DNA of 64,000 nt from Chelatococcus sp. YT9 (GCF_018398315.1 NZ_JAHBRW010000001.1:1422001-1486000), one strand, 5' to 3'; shown: positions 37,203 to 46,306, counted from the stretch's first letter. Program-made: numbers and translations. The notes: generated from the sequence alone by a model not told the origin.

Positions 37203-37412
37203 ATGGATAGGACCACGTCCTGCACAAGCTGCATCTTCTTTGACACCCACGCCGGGAATGGCGGTAGCCCGGCTGCCGACGCGGGTCTTTGCCGTTTCAA
37301 TCCTCCCGTTTCCCAGCCCGGTCCCGACGCCCATGGTCTCTGGCCGGTGGTAACCACCGACGATTGGTGCGGGCATTTCACGGCCCAGCGTCAGGGCACC
37401 CGCGTGGCCTGA
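37203..37412 (+). CDS. Small four-cysteine protein
   Basis: A 69-residue protein of a widespread, uncharacterised small family. Its pattern is C-x2-C (TSCTSCIFF), then a glycine-rich stretch, GLCRFNPP, GLWPVV and DDWCGHF. The four cysteines could bind zinc or an iron-sulphur cluster; this is inference from the spacing. ATG 37203 is 8 bases after GGAG, while the ATG at 37197 is only 2 bases after it. A strong terminator follows directly, so it is a single-gene transcript. Confidence 0.85.
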   Translation: MDRTTSCTSCIFFDTHAGNGGSPAADAGLCRFNPPVSQPGPDAHGLWPVVTTDDWCGHFTAQRQGTRVA

Positions 37413-37432
37413 TTTCCTGACTTAGTCCCAAT

Positions 37433-37470
37433 AAAAAAAGCCCGCTGACGGTCCGTCGGCGGGCTTTTTT
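37433..37470. terminator. Bidirectional intrinsic terminator
   Basis: An 11-bp stem (GCCCGCTGACG / CGTCGGCGGGC, with one G-T pair) with a 3-base loop is flanked by a run of seven A and a run of six T. It lies between the small Cys-protein gene and the convergent tonB stop, which it touches. Confidence 0.88.
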
Positions 37471-38447
37471 CATTTGATATCAAAGCGAATCGGGATGGCG
37501 AGGGGGATCGTGGCCCCCCCTATGTCGGCTGGCGGTGCTGGAACAGGACTGGCCCTCCGGACAATCGCGACAGCTTCCTGGTCCAAGAGCGCGGCGCCTG
37601 AACTCCGGGCGACACGGGCAGATAAAACACGCCCTGAGCGGTCGATTGTGAAGGCGACAACCGGATTGCCCTGCTGACCTCTCGCCTGCGCGGCGCCGGG
37701 GAAGCGGGAATAACGCCGCAGATGCGCACTCACAAAGCCTTTCCAGTTCGCTGACGCGCGCGAAGGCGCCTGCGTCACGCCTTGTGACGGCGCGGCGGCG
37801 GTCTGCGCGCGCGGGGCGTCGCTGGTCGGTGGCGCGGAATTTCGATCCGAACGCTTGTCCTTGCGCTCAACCTCACGACGACGCTCGAGCCGGCGAACCC
37901 TCGGCGGCTCCTTCTTTTCAATCTTCTTCACCTCCTTCTTGACCTCCTTGGGCGGAAGCGGAGGCGCTGGCGGCGTCAGGACAGCGGCGGCGTTGGGCAC
38001 ATCTGGCAGTTCCGGCACGTCGACGTCCGGCGCCTCCACCATCGGGCGCGGCGGCTCCGGTTTCGGTGGCAGTGGCTCAGGCTCGGGTTCGGGTGGAGGC
38101 GGCTCTGGTGCGGGCGGCGCTGGCTCAGGCGGTAGAGGCGGTTCCGGTTCCGGCGTTTCAACAGGTGGCTCGATCGGCTTTTCCGGTTCGGGCTCGGCTT
38201 CCACCATCAGCGGCCCGACTTCCGTTTCCGGTGGCGCTTCAGGAGACACCGGGAGGGGTGCCAGCTCGATCAGCACGGCCGCACCGGTCGGGTCGGTCGG
38301 GCCAGGATCCTGCGGCCAGTTCATGACGCTCCAGGCACCCGCCGCATGGGCGGTGACCACCAGCAATGCGGCCAGCCCCCAGCGGGCGACTTGACGGGGC
38401 GCCCCCTCCTCCCACCGGGAAGCTCCCAAGGGCAACTGCGAACTCAC
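37470..38447 (-). CDS. tonB: TonB-family energy transducer
   Basis: Transmits the proton-motive force to outer-membrane receptors. An N-terminal membrane anchor (WGLAALLVVTAHAAGAWSV) is followed by a long Pro/Glu/Lys-rich rod of about 150 residues. The C-terminal TonB domain shows FVSAHLRRYSRFPGAAQARGQ, VVAFTIDRSGRVLSARV, and RRASPVPAPP. The length is 325 residues. Its start overlaps the exbD stop by 4 bases (ATGA). The order exbB-exbD-tonB is standard in Hyphomicrobiales. Confidence 0.93.
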   Translation of the reverse strand: MSSQLPLGASRWEEGAPRQVARWGLAALLVVTAHAAGAWSVMNWPQDPGPTDPTGAAVLIELAPLPVSPEAPPETEVGPLMVEAEPEPEKPIEPPVETPEPEPPLPPEPAPPAPEPPPPEPEPEPLPPKPEPPRPMVEAPDVDVPELPDVPNAAAVLTPPAPPLPPKEVKKEVKKIEKKEPPRVRRLERRREVERKDKRSDRNSAPPTSDAPRAQTAAAPSQGVTQAPSRASANWKGFVSAHLRRYSRFPGAAQARGQQGNPVVAFTIDRSGRVLSARVARSSGAALLDQEAVAIVRRASPVPAPPADIGGATIPLAIPIRFDIK

Positions 38448-38971
38448 TGTGCCGCCCCGGGAGCCGCGGCCGCAGGTGCGCCCCGACTTGACGCGTCTTG
38501 GCTTGAAGCCGGAGCAGCTTGGCCCGGAGCAGCTTGGCCCGGAGCACCCTGACTTGGCGCACCTTCAAGGCCCACCAGCCCTATCTTGAGATAGCCCGCG
38601 GATCGCAGGAGGTTCATCACCTCCATGACGTCGCCATAGGGCACGGCCTTGTGGGCCCGCACGAAGACACGTTCCTCGCGATTGTTGTCGGTCTGCGCAT
38701 CAAGGGCCATTTGGAGCATGCTGCGGTCCGTAGGCGTATCGCCGAGGGCGAGCGTCAGATCCTCCTTGACGGTCAGGAAAAGCGGCTTTTCCGGGCGGGG
38801 TTGCGGCTGCGCGTTGGAGGTCGGCAAATCCACCGCGACATCCACAGTCGAAAGCGGCGCGGCGACCATGAAGATGATCAGCAAGACCAGCATCACGTCG
38901 ATGAAGGGCGTGACGTTGATCTCGTGGTTGTCAGCGAGCTCCTCGTCGCGATGATCCAGACGGACACCCAT
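38444..38971 (-). CDS. exbD: TonB-system proton channel subunit ExbD
   Basis: A single N-terminal helix carries the functional Asp: INVTPFIDVMLVLLIIFMVA. A periplasmic domain with AVDLPTSNA and RVFVRAHKAVPYGDVMEVM follows. Unlike most ExbD proteins (about 140 residues) this one has an extra C-terminal tail of some 35-40 residues, rich in Ala, Pro, Gln and Ser (GAPGQAAPGQAAP), encoded partly by a 15-base tandem repeat. It starts 6 bases after the exbB stop. Confidence 0.93.
   Translation of the reverse strand: MGVRLDHRDEELADNHEINVTPFIDVMLVLLIIFMVAAPLSTVDVAVDLPTSNAQPQPRPEKPLFLTVKEDLTLALGDTPTDRSMLQMALDAQTDNNREERVFVRAHKAVPYGDVMEVMNLLRSAGYLKIGLVGLEGAPSQGAPGQAAPGQAAPASSQDASSRGAPAAAAPGAAQ
38511..38546. 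repeat. 15-bp tandem repeat in the exbD tail
   Basis: The unit GGAGCAGCTTGGCCC is present twice in perfect tandem, followed by a partial third copy (GGAGCA). It encodes the repeated Gly-Gln-Ala-Ala-Pro of the ExbD C-terminus. Five codons per unit keep the frame, so copy number can vary without disrupting exbD or tonB. Confidence 0.85.
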
Positions 38972-38977
38972 GACGGC

Positions 38978-40141
38978 TTACTCGGCAGCGGCGAACAGGC
39001 CGGGCTTGCGCCGCCCGTTCGCGGCAGCGCGGCGATCGAGATCGCGCGACAGGTGGCGCAGCACTTCGGTGCCTGCGTCGGCGAGCATGGCCCGATAGCC
39101 GGTGATGCCGCGGGCGAAGACGTTATAGATGATCACGGCGGGAATAGCCGCAACAAGGCCGATCGCCGTCGCGAGCAGCGCCTCGGCAATGCCGGGCGCG
39201 ACCACCGCCAGGTTAGTCGTGTTCGACTTCGCTATACCGATGAACGAATTCATGATGCCCCAGACGGTGCCGAACAAGCCAACGAAGGGTGCGGTAGCGC
39301 CGATCGTCGCGAGAAGCCCGGTTCCGCGTGTCATGAGCCGGCCGGCCCGAGCCTCGATCCGTGACAAGGCCGCTGACGCGCGCTCCTTGATGCCGTCGGC
39401 AGGCAGGTCCGCCGAAACCTCCTCCTCCTGCTTGGCCGCGCGAACGAGAGCCGCAACCACGCCCCCATCCAGCCCGCCCTGCCTGAGGTTGCTTTCAGCT
39501 TCCACCAGGCTGCGCGCTTCGAGGAGGCCGGTGAGCGAGCGGCGCGCACGGCGCTTGGCGGCGGCAAGCTCTATGCTTTTGGCAAGCCACACCGTCCAGG
39601 TGATCAGGGAGGCGAAGGCAAGACCAACCATCACGGCTTTCACGACGAGATCCGCCTGCATGAACATGCCCCAGGGGGACAGATCATGCGGCAATCCGCC
39701 GGCAATAGGGCCTTGCAGGGATGGCGCCTCCGGCAGCACAGCTTCCGTTGCCGGCGCAGAGGTCGGCACCCCGTTACCTGTCTGCGCCTGCGTGGTAAGC
39801 GCCTGACCGTTGAGAGCCTCCCGGCCATTCGGCGTGCTCGAAGGCTGCGGAATTGGAGGCTGTATCGCGGCCGGCGAAGCAGCGGTCGGCATGGTCACCG
39901 GATTCTGCCTCATCGGCGACGGCCCCACAGCCGGGTGTCCGGCAGGAAGTTGAACGGACGTAGCGCCGGTCCCGCTGCTCTGCACGGGCTGGGGCTGCTG
40001 CGCCGCAAGCGGGCTGAAGCAAGCCGCAGCGATCAAGAGGGCGCAGCCACATATGAGGCGGTGAGGCCAATGTTTCGACCGGGATGCGACGCTCAGCGGA
40101 GAGGGCATGTTGAGCCGGAGCGCCAGGGCCATCGGCTTCAT
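38978..40141 (-). CDS. exbB: TonB-system energizer subunit ExbB
   Basis: Forms the pentameric proton channel with ExbD. A signal peptide (CGCALLIAAACFSPLAA) and a Pro/Gln/Thr-rich periplasmic extension of about 110 residues precede the MotA/TolQ/ExbB domain. That domain shows FMQADLVVKAVMVGLAFASL, GLLATIGATAPFVGLFGTVWGIMNSF and AIGLVAAIPAVIIYN. The extension is common in Hyphomicrobiales ExbB. The start is uncertain: ATG 40141 and 40132 follow GGGAG, and the frame opens at 40225 without a ribosome-binding site. First gene of the exbB-exbD-tonB operon. Confidence 0.9.
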   Translation of the reverse strand: MKPMALALRLNMPSPLSVASRSKHWPHRLICGCALLIAAACFSPLAAQQPQPVQSSGTGATSVQLPAGHPAVGPSPMRQNPVTMPTAASPAAIQPPIPQPSSTPNGREALNGQALTTQAQTGNGVPTSAPATEAVLPEAPSLQGPIAGGLPHDLSPWGMFMQADLVVKAVMVGLAFASLITWTVWLAKSIELAAAKRRARRSLTGLLEARSLVEAESNLRQGGLDGGVVAALVRAAKQEEEVSADLPADGIKERASAALSRIEARAGRLMTRGTGLLATIGATAPFVGLFGTVWGIMNSFIGIAKSNTTNLAVVAPGIAEALLATAIGLVAAIPAVIIYNVFARGITGYRAMLADAGTEVLRHLSRDLDRRAAANGRRKPGLFAAAE

Positions 40142-40473
40142 CACTCCCACCGCGGAAGACGGGCGAGAGTGATCGACATGCGTCAGTCCGTGAATCGCAG
40201 GCATGAGCCACATCCCTATTGGCATCTAGCAGATTGGCCACTGGCTGGCTGATCCGGCCGAAGCAGGAATTGGCTGGCTTGCGGTATATTCAGACGTCGT
40301 AAAGCAGCGGAGCGGTTATTCCTCTCCCTCGCTCGCTCTCACATACGTCAAATATTAGGGCTAGGAATAGTCCATCAGAGCATGGCTGCCTAGTTTCTAT
40401 ATCACTTTAGATATATTCAAAACTAAGAACATCCGCTCTATATCTTAGAACTCATCTAATTACAGGATCAGCC
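40142..40473 (-). promoter_or_regulatory. Promoter region of exbB-exbD-tonB with ICE-like motifs
   Basis: An AT-rich intergenic stretch (40340-40470) in otherwise GC-rich DNA. Two sequences resemble the Irr-binding ICE motif TTTAGAA-N3-TTCTAAA: 40406-40422 (12 of 14 positions) and 40444-40460 (11 of 14; core TTAGA-N5-TCTAA is a perfect dyad). Their centres are 38 bases apart. Iron-responsive Irr control of a TonB system would make biological sense in this order of bacteria. No gene is seen here. Confidence 0.5.
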
Positions 40474-41562
40474 CTAGTCTTCAGCTGGAGCTTTCTTGAA
40501 ATCACCTTCGCTGACCCCTCGACGCCAGTAGGCAACAGCGAGATGGCTGCTGCGGTCAAGGTTCATATCTTTGCGCCAGTAGCTGCGGATGGCACGAAAG
40601 GCTTCGAACTCGACCCCCGCCCAAGCGAAGACGCTTCCCTCCGATGGCCATTCGATCGCACGTACCGCATCCGGCAGCAGAGTCGTGGAGCCGGGTTCCG
40701 CGCCGTTGCGATGAAGAAAGCGCAAGGAGATTCCAGGTGGGTGCTGGATGATCTGCTCCTCGCTGACGTCGCTCACCTCGACCAGTGCGATCCCTCGAGC
40801 GGTCGCGGGCATGGCCTCCAGGATGCGCGCGATAGCCGGGAAGGCGGTCTCATCCCCGACAAGGCAATACCAATCAGCCTCGGCGATCCCCCGCCCGCCA
40901 GGCCCCATCACGCCGATAACGTCTCCCGGCTGCGCGCGCAGCGCGAAAGCGGCCCCCGGTCCGGCGTCCTCATGCATGACGAAATCGACGTCGAGCTCGC
41001 CTGCCCGCACATCGACGCGCCGGACCGTATAGGTGCGCACCGTCGGCCGACGCTCGCCCTCAGGCCAGACCGGCAAGCCATTGCGTCCCATTACCGGCCA
41101 CGCCGGCTCCAAGCCGGCAGGGGGAAGCAGGAGCTTGACGTGAAAGTTACTGCTGTCGAAACGCGCCAGATCCTGACCCGCGAGCGTGATCCGGCGCAGA
41201 TGTGGCGTTATATCCGCTATCCTCGACACAAGCATCTCGCGAAAATTCAAAAGTTCCGTGCGGTCACAGCCATCGCCCGTCCAGGCGATGTCCGGCTTCT
41301 CGGCCTTCGCCAGTTCCTCGAAACGCAGCGCCAACAGGAACTTCACCCGGGCGAGCGATGCCTCATCGGCAGCCTCGGCCCGCAGCATGATGCTGCCGAC
41401 GCCTGCTTCGAGAATTCCAGATCCGAAAGTGAAATCCGCCCGTCCGGCGCTCTCGCTCCAGGTAATCTTGGCATGGTCCTGTGCAAGGCGTTCGCAGAGT
41501 GTCGCGATGACATGTGACGAGAGGCTCGTGCGGACCCGCGCTTCACAGACCAATGTGGCCAT
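40474..41562 (-). CDS. Siderophore-interacting flavoreductase with N-terminal DUF2218
   Basis: Cytoplasmic ferric-siderophore reductase of the ViuB/SIP type that frees iron with NAD(P)H. An N-terminal DUF2218 domain (residues 1-95) is followed by the FAD-binding domain, with VKLLLPP, PTVRTYTVRRVD and DFVMHEDAGPGAAFA. The SIP NAD-binding domain comes last: YCLVGDETAFPAIARILE, VFAWAGVEFEAFRAIR and AVAYWRRGVSE. ATG 41562 has a strong AAGGAG 9 bases upstream; the frame opens at 41646 but lacks support. It lies near the TonB system, consistent with iron uptake, although no receptor or permease gene is in the window. Confidence 0.92.
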   Translation of the reverse strand: MATLVCEARVRTSLSSHVIATLCERLAQDHAKITWSESAGRADFTFGSGILEAGVGSIMLRAEAADEASLARVKFLLALRFEELAKAEKPDIAWTGDGCDRTELLNFREMLVSRIADITPHLRRITLAGQDLARFDSSNFHVKLLLPPAGLEPAWPVMGRNGLPVWPEGERRPTVRTYTVRRVDVRAGELDVDFVMHEDAGPGAAFALRAQPGDVIGVMGPGGRGIAEADWYCLVGDETAFPAIARILEAMPATARGIALVEVSDVSEEQIIQHPPGISLRFLHRNGAEPGSTTLLPDAVRAIEWPSEGSVFAWAGVEFEAFRAIRSYWRKDMNLDRSSHLAVAYWRRGVSEGDFKKAPAED

Positions 41563-41760
41563 CGGTTTAATCTCCTTAGCACTCGCAGCGCGCTGTTTCG
41601 ATGCCGCGGGCCTTCCCGCCGACCTGCCGTGATCCGGCAAATCCATGCGGCGGCCGCACCTGGCCAGACCTCCGCTTCATTTTGGAGGACGCCCGCATCC
41701 GAGCGCTTTTTGCGCGCATTCAGCGGCGCAGCGCAAGAGCTAAGTAACGGAACTGATTAT

Positions 41761-41777
41761 ATTTTAACTGTTCTACA
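41761..41777. promoter_or_regulatory. ICE-like motif upstream of the siderophore-interacting gene
   Basis: This 17-base site matches TTTAGAA-N3-TTCTAAA at 10 of 14 positions, with the right half TTCTA intact. It lies in an AT-rich patch about 200 bases upstream of the reductase start and may be an Irr-type operator. The match is weaker than those before exbB. Confidence 0.3.
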
Positions 41778-41852
41778 TCGAAAGCGGCCGGTTAAAGCGC
41801 GGTATTTCATCTCGTTAGCCGGCATCTGGTGAAACACACGAAATGTATGTTT

Positions 41853-42140
41853 TCAAGCTCGATCGATATGGCCGAGATCACGCCCCGGCTCAAGCTGGTC
41901 GCGAACGCGTTGCTTCAGAGTTTTTACATCTGGAAAGCCATTGTCCCTCTGGCGCTCCCAAATAACGACATCATTGCAGTCGATCTGGAAAACACCGCCG
42001 GTGCCCGGAACAAGAGCGACCTCGCCGAGATCCGCACCGAATGTCGACAGAAGCTCCTGCGCCATCCAGCCGGCCCGCAGCAACCATTGGCACTGGGTGC
42101 AGTAGGTGATGACGATGCGCGGCTTGTTCGTGTCCGTCAT
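41853..42140 (-). CDS. SelT/SelW/SelH (Rdx) family protein
   Basis: A 95-residue thioredoxin-like-fold protein with the redox motif TYCTQC (Cys-Thr-Gln-Cys) near the N-terminus, followed by WLLRAGWMAQELLSTF and the family-typical GTGGVFQIDCNDVVIWERQ. In eukaryotes the first or second motif residue can be selenocysteine; here both are Cys. Members are linked to redox sensing, but the bacterial role is not settled. ATG 42140 gives the conserved start; the frame stays open upstream to 42401 without similarity. Neighbours are the reductase gene and the unknown gene at 42302. Confidence 0.9.
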   Translation of the reverse strand: MTDTNKPRIVITYCTQCQWLLRAGWMAQELLSTFGADLGEVALVPGTGGVFQIDCNDVVIWERQRDNGFPDVKTLKQRVRDQLEPGRDLGHIDRA

Positions 42141-42301
42141 GGCTTTCCGCTCGCGGTTCGGCGATGGATATGTCTCGCATAGGATGCCTAGGCGCAAGCC
42201 TACGTGCAAGCTCCACGCAAGCAGGGCGGCCAAAGCGCCTGACGAACCGCGTGAGCCCCCGATCACAGGGGCACTCACTTGGCCAAGCAATCGGACTGAG
42301 T

Positions 42302-43138
42302 TCAGAGTATAGGACAAGTCCTGAATCTGCCGCGCCATGAGCGTGGAACATACCGGCGCCACAAGTGGGCTTCGCCTCCGCCGAAATGCCCGAATTCCCA
42401 CGGCGGTGCCACTGGGCGGAATTGCTTCCAGAACTGAACGGTATTGCGGACAAGCGCGTCGGTTTGGTTTCTATAGATCCAACGGAGCTCAGAGCCTGTG
42501 CAGGAGCGGGACTTGTCGCCCTTGTCCTTGAAGTCCAGTTTCCGACCACCGTGCCATGTCGCGTTCTTTTCCACAACCGCAGCCATATCCAATTGATCGA
42601 GAATGAAATGGGCAGCTATCGTAAACTTGCCGGTGGCGGCCCAGTGTAATCCGCCTTTGCATTTCCGCCGCAAAGTCTCTGATGAGTAAACCGGCCAATC
42701 CCTTCGCAACTCATACGTGCCGTCAAGAGCAGAGCAATAGACTGGATGGCGGCGCAATGCCCTCCAAAAATCGGCCTGCCGATGAGATAAGGGGTTGAAG
42801 TCGTCGGTGCTCCCCCGATCGCGAGCTTCCTCTTCCGACAACGAATAGCTGTCGATCATCGGGAATGGCTCTTCGGATAACTCCGCGTCCAGCCCCCAAT
42901 GTCCGCAGTATGCCGCCCTTGGAAGGCGCAGGCCATACAGAAGATCACCTCGCTCATATCGCTCTTTGAAAGGGGGATCCATGGGCATAGATGCCGCCGC
43001 CATATTTGGAGTGAAACCATGCCTCCACATCGAACAATCAAAATACAAGTAATATGATTGTGCGAAGAGAGGCGTACACTCCAAATAGATATACGCGTCA
43101 TATATCGATATGCGCTGCAATGACTGCAGGATCGACAT
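42302..43138 (-). CDS. Hypothetical protein, possibly horizontally acquired
   Basis: Not recognised. From ATG 43138 the protein has 278 residues, rich in aromatic residues and cysteines near the N-terminus ([20 protein letters not shown]). The C-terminal third has a compact, family-like motif series: GKFTIAAHFILDQLDMAAVV, TGSELRWIYRN, VQFWKQF and PVAPPWEF. Base composition is clearly less GC-rich than in the flanking genes. The start overlaps the end of the upstream hydrolase gene by 41 bases and lacks a clear ribosome-binding site, so the N-terminus may be truncated or misplaced. No signal peptide is visible. Confidence 0.65.
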   Translation of the reverse strand: MSILQSLQRISIYDAYIYLECTPLFAQSYYLYFDCSMWRHGFTPNMAAASMPMDPPFKERYERGDLLYGLRLPRAAYCGHWGLDAELSEEPFPMIDSYSLSEEEARDRGSTDDFNPLSHRQADFWRALRRHPVYCSALDGTYELRRDWPVYSSETLRRKCKGGLHWAATGKFTIAAHFILDQLDMAAVVEKNATWHGGRKLDFKDKGDKSRSCTGSELRWIYRNQTDALVRNTVQFWKQFRPVAPPWEFGHFGGGEAHLWRRYVPRSWRGRFRTCPIL

Positions 43139-44168
43139 CAGATAGCGTCGCCGGGGACCATCGCGGAGTTCTGTCCTTATCGATGACCGCTGCTCGTACG
43201 CCCTCATAGAAATCATGGCCCCGAAGGGTTTGGCAGGCAGCAGCGTACTCCGCATCGAGGCAAGCCTCGAGGGACGTGGCCAAACGAGCCCGGCGCAGGA
43301 GAGCCAACGTGACCTTCACACTTGTTGGCGAACGACTGAGGATCGTCTCTGCCGTTTCCAGCGCGAACGGTGAACGGTTAACCTTCAGCATCTGGATGAT
43401 TGCTGAGGCATCATCGTTGCTCATCAATTGATCGATAAGGGGCTGTTCTGCCGAAAGCTTGGACGCCCCCGCAGGCTGCGCAAGCGCGGCGATGACTGCT
43501 TCCACGTCGGAACCCGTCGCGCCGGCCGGCAGCGCCAAGAGGCCCGCCAGAAGTTGGCTTTTATGGGTTGAAGGCATGAAATGGTCGGCGAAGCCGGTGA
43601 ATATGGCATCAGCCGCATCCACGCTGTTACCGGTAAGCCCCATGTAAGTGCCGGTCTCGCCCGGCGCGCGCGCCAACAGCCACGTCCCACCGACATCGGG
43701 AATGAAGCCGATGCCGGTTTCCGGCATCGCCAGGCGGGTGCGTTCTGTGACGATCCGATGGCTTCCGTGGGCCGATAACCCGACGCCGCCGCCCATGGTT
43801 ATTCCATCCATGAAGGCGACATAGGGCTTTACGAACCCGGCAATTCGCGCATTTACCGCATATTCGGTGCGCCAAAAGGCCTCGGCGCGGCCGTCGTGGG
43901 CGCGGCCACTATCGGCGACCGCGCGGATATCACCACCAGCGCAGAAGCCACGCTCGCCGGCCCCGTCTATGAAGACAAGCCCGATCGCTCCGTCCCGCTC
44001 GGCCCGATCCAGCGCGGCGGCCAGGATCTCCACCATTTCAAGCGTCAGACTATTGAGCGCCTTGGGGCGATTGAGCCTGATATGCAAAAGGCTCTTCCGA
44101 CGCGCCACGAGAACGGGCGCGTCGGGGTCGTCCCACGTCACGTCTTGATCGCTGTCAGGTCCCTGCAC
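43098..44168 (-). CDS. 3-hydroxyisobutyryl-CoA hydrolase-like protein
   Basis: Crotonase-fold protein of the ECH_2 group. The length of 356 residues and the C-terminal helices match HIBYL-CoA hydrolases of valine breakdown and not the ~260-residue enoyl-CoA hydratases. Oxyanion-hole segments are visible in [15 protein letters not shown] and [16 protein letters not shown], and the catalytic acid region in [20 protein letters not shown]. The C-terminal region has [20 protein letters not shown]. Its start overlaps the acs stop by 14 bases. A general enoyl-CoA hydratase role cannot be excluded. Confidence 0.88.
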   Translation of the reverse strand: MQGPDSDQDVTWDDPDAPVLVARRKSLLHIRLNRPKALNSLTLEMVEILAAALDRAERDGAIGLVFIDGAGERGFCAGGDIRAVADSGRAHDGRAEAFWRTEYAVNARIAGFVKPYVAFMDGITMGGGVGLSAHGSHRIVTERTRLAMPETGIGFIPDVGGTWLLARAPGETGTYMGLTGNSVDAADAIFTGFADHFMPSTHKSQLLAGLLALPAGATGSDVEAVIAALAQPAGASKLSAEQPLIDQLMSNDDASAIIQMLKVNRSPFALETAETILSRSPTSVKVTLALLRRARLATSLEACLDAEYAAACQTLRGHDFYEGVRAAVIDKDRTPRWSPATLSDVDPAVIAAHIDI

Positions 44169-46104
44169 GCTTGTTCAGCCGGTTTGCGACAAGATCATCG
44201 ACCACTCCCGGGTCCGCCAGGGTTGATGTATCGCCGAGGCTCCCATGTTCATCCTCGGCGATCTTGCGGAGGATGCGTCGCATGATCTTCCCAGAGCGCG
44301 TCTTCGGCAACCCCGGGGCGAACTGAATCAGATCAGGCGTGGCAATCGGCCCTATCTCATGGCGTACCCAGGCCACGAGTTCCTTTCGCAGGTTCTCGGA
44401 GGGCTCGACGCCAACCATCAGCGTGACATAGGCGTAAATGCCCTGGCCCTTGATGTCGTGAGGATAACCCACGACGGCCGCTTCCGAGACGTTGTCATGG
44501 GCAACGAGGGCCGACTCGACCTCAGCGGTGCCAAGCCGGTGACCGGACACATTGAGGACATCGTCGACGCGGCCGGTGATCCAATAATAGCCGTCCTCAT
44601 CGCGCCGGCAGCCGTCACCCGTGAAATAACGGTTCGGATAGGCGGAGAAATAGGTGTCCATGAAACGTGCATGGTCCCCATAGACCGTGCGCATCTGTCC
44701 TGGCCAGGAATCCGCCAGCACGAGATTGCCAGCCCCTGCCCCTTCGATAATCTTGCCGTCAGCGTCGAGTAGCTCTGGGCGGACGCCGAAGAAGGGGCGT
44801 GTAGCCGAGCCGGGCTTGAGATCTGTTGCGCCGGGTAGCGGTGAAATCAGGGTCGCGCCGGTCTCTGTCTGCCACCATGTGTCGACGATCGGGCAGCGGC
44901 CGTCACCCACGACGCGATGATACCACTCCCACGCCTCCGGATTGATCGGCTCGCCCACGGAGCCCAAGAGCCGCAAGGAAGCGCGGGACGTTTGCTTCAC
45001 CGGTTCGTCGCCGGCCTGCATCAGCGCGCGCAGCGCGGTCGGGGCGGTGTAGAAGATGTTGACCTTATGCTTGTCCACCACTTCCCACATGCGGGACTTG
45101 GTCGGATAGGTGGGAATTCCCTCAAACATCAAGGTCTTGGCGCCATTGGCCAGTGGCCCATACACGATATAGCTGTGGCCCGTGACCCAGCCCACGTCGG
45201 CCGTGCACCAATACACCTCATCGCCATGGTAGTCGAAGATGTACTGGAAGGTCATCGAAGCATACACGAGGTAGCCGCCGGTTGTGTGCAGCACTCCCTT
45301 GGGCTTCCCCGTAGAGCCGGATGTATAGAGGATGAACAGCGGATCTTCGGCGTTCATCTCCTCACAGGGACATTCTGCGGTGACCAACGCTGCCGCCTCG
45401 TGCAGCCACACGTCGCGGCCCGGCTCCATATTCACCGGCGAGCCGGTGCGTTTGACGACGATCACATGCTCCACGCCGCCTGCAATGGCGATCGCTTCAT
45501 CGACATTCACCTTGAGCGGCACCTTACGGCCGCCGCGCACCCCTTCGTCCGCGGTGATCACCACTTTCGATCCACAGTCGGTGATACGGCCGGCCAACGA
45601 ATCCGGCGAGAAGCCTCCGAATACGACCGAATGCACAGCTCCAAGCCGGGCGCAGGCGAGCATGGCATAGGCCGCTTCGGGGATCATCGGCATGTAAATC
45701 GTGACCCGATCGCCTTTTTCCACGCCTCTCAGGCGCAGGACATTGGCGAGCCGGGCAACTTCGTCATGGAGTTCCTGATAGGTGATGTACTTGTGTTCGC
45801 CGGGATCATCGCCCTCCCAGATGATCGCGACCTGGTCCGCACGTTCTGGCAGATGCCGATCGATGCAATTGTACGCGACGTTGGTAACGCCATCCTCATA
45901 CCACCGGATTGAGACCGCCCCGGGCGCAAAGCTCGTGTTCTTGACCTTGGTATAGGGCGTGAACCAGTGAATGCGCCGCCCGTGCTCGCCCCAGAAGGCT
46001 TCAGGATCGTCGATGGACGCCTGGTACATGGCTTCGTAACGCGCCTTGTTGACATAAGCGCGGGCAGCCCATTCCGCGGGCACCGGATAAATCTTGTCCG
46101 ACAT
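44155..46104 (-). CDS. acs: Acetyl-CoA synthetase
   Basis: Activates acetate to acetyl-CoA through an acetyl-AMP intermediate. The 649-residue AMP-forming ligase shows the P-loop [58 protein letters not shown], and the acetylation-regulated Lys in [17 protein letters not shown]. The start ATG 46104 gives [12 protein letters not shown]. It is followed by the overlapping HIBYL-CoA hydrolase-like gene. The 200 bases to parB hold its promoter. Confidence 0.98.
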   Translation of the reverse strand: MSDKIYPVPAEWAARAYVNKARYEAMYQASIDDPEAFWGEHGRRIHWFTPYTKVKNTSFAPGAVSIRWYEDGVTNVAYNCIDRHLPERADQVAIIWEGDDPGEHKYITYQELHDEVARLANVLRLRGVEKGDRVTIYMPMIPEAAYAMLACARLGAVHSVVFGGFSPDSLAGRITDCGSKVVITADEGVRGGRKVPLKVNVDEAIAIAGGVEHVIVVKRTGSPVNMEPGRDVWLHEAAALVTAECPCEEMNAEDPLFILYTSGSTGKPKGVLHTTGGYLVYASMTFQYIFDYHGDEVYWCTADVGWVTGHSYIVYGPLANGAKTLMFEGIPTYPTKSRMWEVVDKHKVNIFYTAPTALRALMQAGDEPVKQTSRASLRLLGSVGEPINPEAWEWYHRVVGDGRCPIVDTWWQTETGATLISPLPGATDLKPGSATRPFFGVRPELLDADGKIIEGAGAGNLVLADSWPGQMRTVYGDHARFMDTYFSAYPNRYFTGDGCRRDEDGYYWITGRVDDVLNVSGHRLGTAEVESALVAHDNVSEAAVVGYPHDIKGQGIYAYVTLMVGVEPSENLRKELVAWVRHEIGPIATPDLIQFAPGLPKTRSGKIMRRILRKIAEDEHGSLGDTSTLADPGVVDDLVANRLNKRAGT

Positions 46105-46306
46105 TGGTTTCCTCCCGGTCGGCTTATGAAACGGACGCTGACGCTACCAACCGCGGCTCAGTTGATTATGCGAATCGGCCTATCAATCGGCAAGCGCAAC
46201 GCATGCCGGTCTGCATTGGAATAAAGGCTACAACGGTTTGAAATCACTAGGACCTTAGTAGAAGCTGCCAAGTGTCGCACACGTGCGACAATCCTTCGCG
46301 GCAGTT

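Noticed and set aside
40543-41517. 324-codon plus-strand frame opposite the siderophore-interacting gene
   Set aside because: Antisense shadow; translation shows no domain.
44917-45912. 331-codon plus-strand frame opposite acs
   Set aside because: Antisense shadow rich in His and Arg; acs motifs are complete on the other strand.
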